NCBI RefSeq assembly: GCF_900119385.1
Contig: NZ_FPKO01000009.1
Location: forward strand, 83,404-147,403
Direction of reading: 5' to 3'
Length of the DNA: 64,000 nucleotides
From: Thermophilibacter mediterraneus
GTDB taxonomy: Bacteria > Actinomycetota > Coriobacteriia > Coriobacteriales > Atopobiaceae
Under the pieces are notes generated by a model, which saw only the letters and a program-made list of their open reading frames with translations, did not search any database and was not told the origin of the DNA. Below, piece after piece: positions 57,321 to 64,000 of the stretch (the stretch's first letter is position 1; each line of letters starts with the position of its first letter). Position numbers and translations under genes: made by a program.

Positions 57321-57557
57321 CTAGAACGCGGCGGGCTGGACGCGCGTCACGCCGGGGACGTGCTCCATGAGGATGCGCTCGATGCCCTCGGACATGTCGA
57401 GGCTCGAGAGCGGGCACCCGGCGCAGGCGCCCTGCATCTCGAGCGTCACGACGCCGTCGTCGGTGCAGTCGATGAGGGCGACGTCGCCGCCGTCGGCCTG
57501 GAGGCTCTGACGGATGACGTCGAGGGTTGCGTCAAGAAGTGCGCGGTCAACTGCCAT
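57321..57557 (-). CDS. NifU-like Fe-S cluster scaffold protein
   Basis: A 78-residue NifU C-terminal-type domain: LDATLDVIRQSLQADGGDVA and DCTDDGVVTLEMQGACAGCP carry the conserved Cys45-x2-Cys48. It hands Fe-S clusters to target proteins. AAAGGAA lies before ATG 57557. It sits in a run U32-NifU-lgt on the minus strand. Confidence 0.93.
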   Translation of the reverse strand: MAVDRALLDATLDVIRQSLQADGGDVALIDCTDDGVVTLEMQGACAGCPLSSLDMSEGIERILMEHVPGVTRVQPAAF

Positions 57558-57616
57558 GAGAGTTCCTTTCGCGATGCCCCGCGCGCTGCGAGGCGTCTTT
57601 CGGTCCACAGACCATG

Positions 57617-60136
57617 TTACCCAATGCCCTGGAAAAGATGCCCGGAAGTGGCCCCGCTCGCGCGCGGGGCGGCCCTGCGCCCGGAGCGGGCGGCCTCGAG
57701 CGCGCGGACCGCGCGCTCCACGGCGAGGCGCGTCTCCCGCGCGTCCATGAGCTGGGCGTCGACCAGGAGGCGGGACACGCCGGCGGCCACGAGCTCCGCC
57801 GTCTGCGGCGTCGCGTCGAGCGGACGGGAGAAGAAGATGCGCGAGCGCCCGTTGACGTCGGTTCGGACGGGGAGCTCCCGTCCGTCGATGTCGCGCAGCG
57901 AGAGCCGGCGGCGGCGCAGCGCGCAACGGCGGCAGTCGTGGACGCAGCGGTCGAGCGCCTGCAGGACGCAGTGCTCGCTCGTCATCACGCGCTCGCGGCC
58001 GAAGACGGAGAGCCCCACGGGGACGCTCGCGGCACGGGCGAGCGCGCAGACCTCCTCGAGCGTGAGCTCCGGAGAGAGCCAGACCCCCGCCGCGCCGGCG
58101 CCCTCCAGCGCACGCAGGGCGGAGACGTTGTGGACGGGGACGCAGGAGCGCACCTCCGCCAGGGCGCCGCGCTCGACGGCGAGGGCGAGCTCGGAGACGT
58201 TGCCCACCGCGACGGGCTCCCCCTCGCGCACCCAGCGGTCGAGGCGCGCGTGATCCGCCTCTCGGCAGACCTCGTCGAGCCAGGCGACCGCGCCGTCGGG
58301 CCAGGAGCCCTCCGCGAGCTCGTCCGCCGGGACGTAAACGCGCGTCGCCCCCGCGGCGAGCGCGGCCTCCGCGCACTCGGGCTCGGTCACGAGCGCGCAC
58401 ACCTTGGCGTCCGGGCGCTCGCGGGGGGCCTCGGGAGCGGGGTGTGCGCGGTCGGCCGCGGGTAGGGCACGCGAGGCAAACGGCGCGAGCAGGGCGTCCT
58501 CGAGCCCGCGGCACGCCTCGGCGCGCACCGCGTGCACCGCCGAGAACGACATGCCGCACCCGGGGTCGAGCTCGACCTCCCAGCTCACCGGCTCGAACGG
58601 GCTCTGGCCCATGCGGCCGACGTGCTCCATGAGGTCCTCGGGGCCGACCGCCCTCGTGCGCGCCGCCTCCACGACGAAGCCCTCCGCCCGCGCGGCCGCG
58701 GCGCCGTCCGCGCACTCGAGCTCCACCGAGAAGGGCCGCCCCATGCGAGCCACCACGCGCACGTGCACGGGGCGCCGCCGCACGACGTCCTTGTCGGCCA
58801 CGCGGGCCGCGCCGTCGAGCGCGCGCTGCGAGCGAATCACGCGGACGAGCGAGCCCTCGGGCATCTCGCGCGCCGCGCGACAGGTGATGGTCCGACCAGC
58901 CGCCGCGTCCTCCGACGCGTTGACGGTCAGGAACTGCGTCGGATCGTCGACGGGGCGCACCTCGAGCAGGTCGCCCGCGCCGACCGGGGCATCGAGCGCG
59001 ATCGAGACGTCCGCCCTCGTGTGGCGGCGCATCCGCGCGCGCCCCCCGTTGCCGCCGCCGCGGCGCACCACGCTGTCCTCGAGCGCGCGCGAGCCCACGA
59101 CGCGCCCCACGACCTCGCCGCGGTTGTTGGAGCGCTCGTAGCTCATCATGTCGTTGTCGGAGCGGCCCCAGAGGTAGGAGTCGGTGAAGTCGCGGTTGAA
59201 CGCGCGCTTGAGCCGACGGCGGCGCGCGGCGGCGCGGCCCTCGTCGTCGGCGCCCGCCGCCAGCGCGTCGAGCGCGTCGCGGTAGGACCCCACGACCGAG
59301 AGCACGTAGTCGGGGGCCTTCATGCGCCCCTCGATCTTGAGCGAGCCCACGCCCGCGTCGCGCATCTCGGCGAGGTGGTCCACCGTGCAGTAGTCCTTGG
59401 GGCACAGCAGGCGCGTCCCGCCCACCCCCCGCATGGTCTCGGGCATGCCGGCAGTTGCCACGCCCGGCACCTCCATGACGCGTCCCCGCTCGTCCACGAG
59501 GTCGTAGGGAAGCCGGCACGGCTGGGCGCAGAGCCCCCGGTTGGCGGAGCGCCCGCCCGTCAGCGAGCTCAGGAGACACACGCCCGAGTAGCAGAAGCAG
59601 AGCGCCCCGTGACCGAAGCACTCCAGCTCGACGCCCTCCTCGGCGATGCGGGAGATCTCGGCGAGCGAGAGCTCGCGCGAGAGCGTGACGCGCTCGACCC
59701 CCCAGACGTCCCGGCACCACGCCACCCCGCGCGCGTCCTGCACGTTCGCCTGCGTGGAGACGTGGGTCTCGATCTCGGGCCAGGTGCCGCGAATCTCCGC
59801 CATGAGGCCCCAGTCCTGAATGATGAAGGCGTCGGCGCCGAGCTGCCACGCGCGGCGCACGAGCTCCAGCACGCGCGGCATCTCCTCGGTGGAGACGGCC
59901 ACGTTGACCGTCACGTAGACGCGCGCGCCCGCGAGGTGCGCGCGCCGGCACGCGGCGGCGAAGGACTCGTCGTCGAAGTTGCGCGCGCCGCGGCGGGCGT
60001 TGAAGTCGTTGCCGAGGCCGCAGTAGATGGCGTCCGCCCCAGCCGCGAGCGCGGCGTTGAAGGGCTCGGGCCCGCCCGCGGGCGCCAGCAGCTCGGGCAC
60101 GCCGTGCGTCTCAAGGAACGTGGGCCTTCCGGACAT
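57617..60136 (-). CDS. U32 family peptidase with DUF3656
   Basis: An 839-residue peptidase: LLAPAGGPEPFNAALAAGAD at the start, the U32 signature ELECFGHGALCFCYSGVCLL, then SSLTGGRSANRGLCAQPCR near residue 200 with cysteines for a cluster, and the DUF3656 region from about 400 with CVHDCRRCALRRRRL near residue 735. U32 proteins of this type act in anaerobic hydroxylation/translation-linked RNA modification (RlhA-like) or collagen-type peptide breakdown; the closest role here is unresolved. AAGGAGG precedes ATG 60136. Confidence 0.92.
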   Translation of the reverse strand: MSGRPTFLETHGVPELLAPAGGPEPFNAALAAGADAIYCGLGNDFNARRGARNFDDESFAAACRRAHLAGARVYVTVNVAVSTEEMPRVLELVRRAWQLGADAFIIQDWGLMAEIRGTWPEIETHVSTQANVQDARGVAWCRDVWGVERVTLSRELSLAEISRIAEEGVELECFGHGALCFCYSGVCLLSSLTGGRSANRGLCAQPCRLPYDLVDERGRVMEVPGVATAGMPETMRGVGGTRLLCPKDYCTVDHLAEMRDAGVGSLKIEGRMKAPDYVLSVVGSYRDALDALAAGADDEGRAAARRRRLKRAFNRDFTDSYLWGRSDNDMMSYERSNNRGEVVGRVVGSRALEDSVVRRGGGNGGRARMRRHTRADVSIALDAPVGAGDLLEVRPVDDPTQFLTVNASEDAAAGRTITCRAAREMPEGSLVRVIRSQRALDGAARVADKDVVRRRPVHVRVVARMGRPFSVELECADGAAAARAEGFVVEAARTRAVGPEDLMEHVGRMGQSPFEPVSWEVELDPGCGMSFSAVHAVRAEACRGLEDALLAPFASRALPAADRAHPAPEAPRERPDAKVCALVTEPECAEAALAAGATRVYVPADELAEGSWPDGAVAWLDEVCREADHARLDRWVREGEPVAVGNVSELALAVERGALAEVRSCVPVHNVSALRALEGAGAAGVWLSPELTLEEVCALARAASVPVGLSVFGRERVMTSEHCVLQALDRCVHDCRRCALRRRRLSLRDIDGRELPVRTDVNGRSRIFFSRPLDATPQTAELVAAGVSRLLVDAQLMDARETRLAVERAVRALEAARSGRRAAPRASGATSGHLFQGIG

Positions 60137-60178
60137 CGAAACCTCCTTCGCAGACGCTTGGGCAGCGTCAAGAAGAAC

Positions 60179-60287
60179 GTGCGGGTTGCGGACGGATTTG
60201 GGCCTCGGAACGTCCGGAACCAGCACGTAGCCAAAGAACGTGCGGGTTGCGGACGGTCCCCGTCCGAAGACCGTCCACAACCCGCAC
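60179..60287. repeat. Tandem pair of hairpins (family A, GTGCGGGTTGCGGACGG type)
   Basis: Unit 1 pairs GTGCGGGTTGCGGACGG (60179-60195) with CGTCCGGAACCAGCAC (60211-60226); unit 2 pairs GTGCGGGTTGCGGACGGTC (60240-60258) with GACCGTCCACAACCCGCAC (60269-60287). It lies between tyrS and the U32 gene, both on the minus strand. Confidence 0.85.
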
Positions 60288-60315
60288 TTACGTCATGCCG
60301 CGCGCAGGGGCCGCG

Positions 60316-61533
60316 CTACACCAGGCGCGCCCAGCGCTTCTTGCCCGACTGGACCGTCGTCCCGGCCGAGAAGAGCGAGGGGTCGACGTTGTAGCACTTG
60401 GGCGCAACGGCCTCCCCGTTGATCTTGACGCCCCCGCCGTCCACGAGGCGGCGCGCCTCGCCGGCGGACTTGGCGATGCCCACCTCGACGAGCAGCTTGC
60501 CGAGGTAGACCTTGCCCTCGTCGTTGACCTCGGCGACGCTCACGGGGAACTCCGGCATGTCCTCGGGGGCCTCGGCGCGCTTGAACTGCGCGTCGAAGGC
60601 CTCGCCCGCCGCGACGCCCGCACCCTCGCCGTGATAGAGGTCGACGATGTTGGCGGCGAGCTCGCGCTTGAGCGCGTAGGGATCGGCGGAGCCGCCCGCG
60701 AAGGCGGCGTCGATCTCGTCGAGCTTGCCCATGTCAGCCGTGGAGCACAGGCGCCAGTAGAGCGGCACGAGCTCGTCGGTGATGGACATGACCTTGCCGT
60801 ACATGTCGGCCGGCTCGTCGGTGAGGCCGACGTAGTTGCCGTAGCTCTTGGACATCTTCTTGTGGCCGTCGGTGCCCACCAGAAGCGGCATCGTGAGGGC
60901 GACCTGCGGCTCCATGCCCATGGCGCGCATGAGGTCGCGACCCGCGAGCAGGTTGAAGATCTGGTCGTTGCCGCCCATCTCGAGGTCGGCCTTGACCACG
61001 ACGGAGTCGTAGGCCTGCAGCACCGGGTAGATGAACTCGTGCAGGGCGATGGACTTGCCCTCGGTGTAGCGGTTGTGGAAGTCCTCGCGCTCGAGGATGC
61101 GCGCCACGTTGAACTGGCTCATGAGCTTCAGCATCTCGGCGAGGTTGAGGCCCTTGAGCCAGTCGCCGTTGTGCACGATTGTGGTCCGCTCGGGGTCGAG
61201 TACCTTCATGGCCTGCTCGACATAGGTCTGGGCGTTGGCCTCGACCTGCTCCTCGGTGAGCGGCGGGCGGGTGGAGTCGCGGCCGGACGGGTCGCCGATG
61301 AGCGCGGTGCCGTTGCCGATGATGAGCGTCACGTTGTGGCCGAGGTCCTGGAACTGGCGCATCTTGCGCAGCGGGACGGCGTGGCCGAGGTGCAGGTCGG
61401 GGCTCGTGGGGTCGACGCCCAGCTTGATGTTGAGGGGCGTGCCCTTCTCGAGCTTCTTCTTGAGCTCGTCGAGCGGCACGATCTGCATCGTGCCGGAAGT
61501 AATCACCTTGAGTTGCTCGTCAACTGGCAGCAC
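60316..61533 (-). CDS. tyrS: Tyrosyl-tRNA synthetase
   Basis: A 405-residue class I synthetase: NIKLGVDPTSPDLHLGHAV (HIGH as HLGH), IGDPSGRDSTRPPL, EMGGNDQIFNLLAGR and HKKMSKSYGN (KMSKS), with a C-terminal S4 RNA-binding domain (VEVGIAKSAGEARRLVDGG). It charges tRNA-Tyr. The start is likely GTG 61533 because GGAGGAG lies seven bases upstream; ATG 61548 would place the ribosome site inside the gene. The gene is divergent from the penicillin-binding protein. Confidence 0.97.
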   Translation of the reverse strand: MLPVDEQLKVITSGTMQIVPLDELKKKLEKGTPLNIKLGVDPTSPDLHLGHAVPLRKMRQFQDLGHNVTLIIGNGTALIGDPSGRDSTRPPLTEEQVEANAQTYVEQAMKVLDPERTTIVHNGDWLKGLNLAEMLKLMSQFNVARILEREDFHNRYTEGKSIALHEFIYPVLQAYDSVVVKADLEMGGNDQIFNLLAGRDLMRAMGMEPQVALTMPLLVGTDGHKKMSKSYGNYVGLTDEPADMYGKVMSITDELVPLYWRLCSTADMGKLDEIDAAFAGGSADPYALKRELAANIVDLYHGEGAGVAAGEAFDAQFKRAEAPEDMPEFPVSVAEVNDEGKVYLGKLLVEVGIAKSAGEARRLVDGGGVKINGEAVAPKCYNVDPSLFSAGTTVQSGKKRWARLV

Positions 61534-61746
61534 CGATCTCTCCTCCATCTCTCGTGGGGCGGCCTCCGCCGCCGCATAGCGCACCCAAGCATACCGCAGG
61601 ACGGCGCAAGGCTCGCAGGTCGCTTGCGGAAGTCTGATGCGCGTACACGGTCTCACCACGTCAGGAGCTCCCCGGGAGGAAGAGCCCGGGCGCATCCCTA
61701 TAATGGGGAAGACTGTGGACGAACGCCCCACGAACAGGAGGACACG

Positions 61747-64000
61747 ATGGGGATCAGAACCCGCAGGGCACGCTCGCACTCGAAGACGCACTTCGTCGGC
61801 TTTGGCATCGCGGGCGCGTTCGGATTCATCGCTCTTCTGTGCGTGACGCTCGCGCTCTCGCTCGGCGCGCTCGTCACCACGTGGCTCGAGGACCTTCCCG
61901 ACTACACCTCGGCCGACGCCTACCTGGTCGCCGAGCCCACGCGCGTCTACGACGCCGACGGCAACGAGATCGCCGCCTACTACCTCCAGAACCGCCGCTC
62001 GGTCACGCTCGACGAGATCTCCGACTACGTCCTCAAGGGCGTCGTCGACACCGAGGACAGGCGCTTCTACGAGCACAACGGAGTCGACCCCCAGGGCGTC
62101 ATGCGCGCCGTCGTCGGCCAGCTCACCGGAAACGACGACGCGGGCGGCGGCTCCACGATCACGCAGCAGCTCGTGCGCAACACCGTGCTCTCGGACGAGC
62201 AGTTCGAGCAGTCGCTCAAGCGCAAGGTCCGCGAGGCCTACATCGCCATCCAGATGGAGAAGGTCTACACCAAGGACCAGATCCTCAACATGTACCTCAA
62301 CACGATCTTCTACGGCAACGGCGCCTGGGGCATCGAGGCCGCGAGCATCACCTACTTCAACAAGCACGCGAGCGAGCTGACGCTCGCCGAGGCAGCGACC
62401 CTCGTGGGCCTGCCCAACGCGCCCTCCATGTACGACCCCTTCCTCTACCCCGACGCCTGCAAGGAGCGCCGCAACCTCGTCCTGTCCCGCATGCTCGAGG
62501 CGGGCGACATCACACAGGAGGAGTACGACAGCGCCTGCGCCGAGGACATCGTCTTGAACCCCGGCTCGCTCACCGACTCCGTGGGCTCCTACCCCTACTT
62601 CACCGACTACGTCCGCAACCTGCTGCTCCAGGACTTCTCGTCCGATACGATCATGCAGGGCGGCCTCAAGGTCTACACCACCCTCGAGCCCGAAAAGCAG
62701 CAGGTCGCCGAGCAGGCCGCGGCGGAGCGCGTGGCGGCGATGAGCGACCCTGACGTCGGCGCCGCGCTCGTCTCGATCGACAACTCCAACGGCCACATCG
62801 TCGCCATGGTGGGCGGGCAGAACTACGGTTACGACACCGAGGCGGGCCAATACTCCTTCAACCTCGCGCTCGCGCAACGCCAGGCGGGCTCGAGCTTCAA
62901 GACCTTTACCCTGCTCGCGGCCATGCTCGACGGCATGAGCCCGACCGTCATGCTCGACTGCAACTCCCCCATCCGCATCAACTCCTCCTGGGAGCCGCAC
63001 AACTACAACAACAACCAATACGGCTACATCTCGCTCGCCCGCGCCACCGAGCTCTCGTCCAACACCGCCTACGCCCAGGTCATCGAGGCGATCGGCGTCG
63101 ACAAGCTCGTCGAGACCGCCGCGCTTGTGGGCATCGACTCCCAGATCAAGTACGAGCTCGCCTCCACCCTCGGCGCCTCCGAGGTCACCCCTCTCGAGAT
63201 GTGCGAGGCCTACTCCACCGTCGCCACGGGCGGCGTGCACAGGAACCCCGTCGCCATCACCAGGATCGAGGACCGCAACGGCAACGTCGTCTACGAGCAC
63301 CAGGACGACGCCGAGCAGGTCTACGACTCCGCGGTGGGCGAGGACCTCATCGAGGTGCTCGAGGGCGTCTTCGACGCGGGCTACACCACGAGCTACGTCA
63401 ACGCGTACTTCAACGCCAACCAGCCCGTCGCCGGCAAGACCGGCACCGCCGACGACGCGGCCGACCTCTGGTTCTGCGGGTTCACGCCGCAGCTGACCAC
63501 CGTCGTGTGGATGGGCAACCGCCTCACCAACGACCCGGTGTACCTCAACGGGGGCTATGCTGGCACCGAGCGCACCGCCCAGCCCATCTGGGTCGAGTAC
63601 ATGAACGCCGTGCTCGAGGGCGTGCCGCGCGAGGAGTTCCCGACCTCCGACCACTCCGCCACCTACAAGCCCAACAGCTCCTGGACCTTCGTGGGCACCT
63701 CCTCCCCCGAGACCTACCTCGAGGACGAGGAGGAGGAGACGACCGACGAGGGCACGGACGACACCACCGTCGACGAGCCCACCGTCGACGAGCCCGGCAC
63801 GGGCGACGGGACGGGCGACGGCACCGGTGACAACACCGGCGACGGCGGCAACACCGGAGGCGGCGGCACCGTCCGACGCCGGGGACGAAAGAGGGCCCGG
63901 ACGCGCCTCTCCGAGCGGCGTCCGGGCCCCGTGGAAGTGCTATGTCGTGGGCGTTGTCGGAGGCACCGGGTCGGTTCCGCCGCCCCCGCTGGAGTCGCCC
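61747..64000 (+). CDS. Class A penicillin-binding protein, runs off the window
   Basis: At least 751 residues. A membrane helix (FGFIALLCVTLALSLGAL) is followed by the glycosyltransferase-51 domain (VDTEDRRFYEHNGVDPQGVM, GGSTITQQLVRN, VYTKDQILNMYLNTIFYGNG) and the transpeptidase domain with SSFK near residue 383, SSNTAY and KTGTADD near residue 563. An acidic Thr/Asp/Gly-rich tail follows. No stop occurs in any frame from 63840 to the end; the last about 45 residues (RGRKRARTRLSERRPGPVEV) are Arg-rich and unlike the tail, so a frameshift near 63870 is likely. AGGAGG precedes ATG 61747; TATAAT at 61699 is the likely -10. Confidence 0.9.
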   Translation, partial: MGIRTRRARSHSKTHFVGFGIAGAFGFIALLCVTLALSLGALVTTWLEDLPDYTSADAYLVAEPTRVYDADGNEIAAYYLQNRRSVTLDEISDYVLKGVVDTEDRRFYEHNGVDPQGVMRAVVGQLTGNDDAGGGSTITQQLVRNTVLSDEQFEQSLKRKVREAYIAIQMEKVYTKDQILNMYLNTIFYGNGAWGIEAASITYFNKHASELTLAEAATLVGLPNAPSMYDPFLYPDACKERRNLVLSRMLEAGDITQEEYDSACAEDIVLNPGSLTDSVGSYPYFTDYVRNLLLQDFSSDTIMQGGLKVYTTLEPEKQQVAEQAAAERVAAMSDPDVGAALVSIDNSNGHIVAMVGGQNYGYDTEAGQYSFNLALAQRQAGSSFKTFTLLAAMLDGMSPTVMLDCNSPIRINSSWEPHNYNNNQYGYISLARATELSSNTAYAQVIEAIGVDKLVETAALVGIDSQIKYELASTLGASEVTPLEMCEAYSTVATGGVHRNPVAITRIEDRNGNVVYEHQDDAEQVYDSAVGEDLIEVLEGVFDAGYTTSYVNAYFNANQPVAGKTGTADDAADLWFCGFTPQLTTVVWMGNRLTNDPVYLNGGYAGTERTAQPIWVEYMNAVLEGVPREEFPTSDHSATYKPNSSWTFVGTSSPETYLEDEEEETTDEGTDDTTVDEPTVDEPGTGDGTGDGTGDNTGDGGNTGGGGTVRRRGRKRARTRLSERRPGPVEVLCRGRCRRHRVGSAAPAGVA
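63893..63929 (-). terminator. Hairpin after the converging right-edge gene
   Basis: GGGCCCGGACGC and GCGTCCGGGCCC pair perfectly (12 bp); on the minus strand the stem is followed by TCTTTCG. It lies 11 bases beyond the TAG stop of the partial minus-strand gene. It also lies inside the forward PBP frame, which is a reason to doubt that frame's end. Confidence 0.75.
63940..64000 (-). CDS. C-terminal end of a minus-strand gene (Gly/Pro/Thr-rich tail)
   Basis: Only the last 19 codons and TAG (63942-63940) are in view: SGGGGTDPVPPTTPTT at the end. It resembles the low-complexity tails of secreted or envelope proteins, including the tail of the penicillin-binding protein facing it. The family cannot be named from this. 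Confidence 0.55.
   Translation of the reverse strand, partial: GDSSGGGGTDPVPPTTPTT

Noticed and set aside
61549..61746. T-box leader for tyrS
   Set aside because: No AGGGTGGNACCGCG-like antiterminator is visible on the minus strand upstream of tyrS.

Overview
The window is about 64 kb of very GC-rich bacterial DNA, densely packed and mostly chromosomal in character. Protein features point to a gut or oral Coriobacteriia, most likely an Olsenella/Atopobiaceae-type actinobacterium: a two-domain hydroxyacyl-CoA dehydratase activase, many small regulators, single-gene MFS exporters, carboxymuconolactone-decarboxylase/aldo-keto-reductase redox clusters, a housekeeping TetM-like GTPase, Lgt, NifU and U32 peptidase genes. 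This placement is inferred from gene content only; no rRNA gene is present. I see no tRNA, rRNA, CRISPR array or prophage.

Layout. 1-5.5 kb: end of a nucleotide-kinase-like gene, GrpB with a broken cytidine deaminase tail, two toxin-antitoxin pairs (Phd/PIN at 1.3-2.0 kb, RelB/YoeB at 5.0-5.5 kb), DUF2200, an XRE membrane regulator, a GNAT and a TipA-like MerR regulator. 5.5-8.3 kb: methyltransferase with a TetR that shares its operator, then a second TetR with a flavodoxin-like protein. 8.3-12.5 kb: a block of AlkZ-like glycosylase, Ogt-GNAT fusion and MFS exporter, with a perfect 73-bp inverted repeat at the MFS/Ogt junction and an upstream 62-bp hairpin array. 12.6-21.4 kb: MFS with a LacI-type operator, VanZ/RDD protein, TetM-like GTPase divergent from an ABC-F protein, SdpI-like, CorA and a small GNAT. 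21.4-26.5 kb: a LysR-controlled redox cluster (cupin, carboxymuconolactone decarboxylase, aldo/keto reductase, cyclophilin-like protein, truncated lipoprotein, flavin reductase). 26.6-28.0 kb: an IS110-family element. 28.1-37.1 kb: alcohol dehydrogenase with TetR, Fe-S aldo/keto reductase, MFS, small enzymes, UspA, TetR. 37.5-46.4 kb: radical SAM protein, esterase, an iron-complex/cobalamin ABC importer, SDR, Gfo/Idh and metallo-hydrolase. 46.5-49.1 kb: MFS whose upstream region carries a complete IS256-family insertion with target duplication. 49.6-64 kb: CmpB-type membrane protein, TetR plus giant activase with a perfect operator, lgt-nifU-U32 run, tyrS, and a class A penicillin-binding protein running off the window and facing another gene.

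The most striking non-coding theme is the amount of intergenic hairpin DNA. At least three families recur (a GGGACAG..CACTTTT core with stems that change in a compensatory way; tandem pairs of roughly 50-bp hairpins; a GC-rich 62-bp array). They lie mainly between convergent genes or just after stop codons, so they probably act as Rho-independent-like ends or BIME-like repeats. Several genes next to them are truncated or fused (the redox-cluster lipoprotein, the MFS/Ogt junction), which suggests these repeats take part in local rearrangement.
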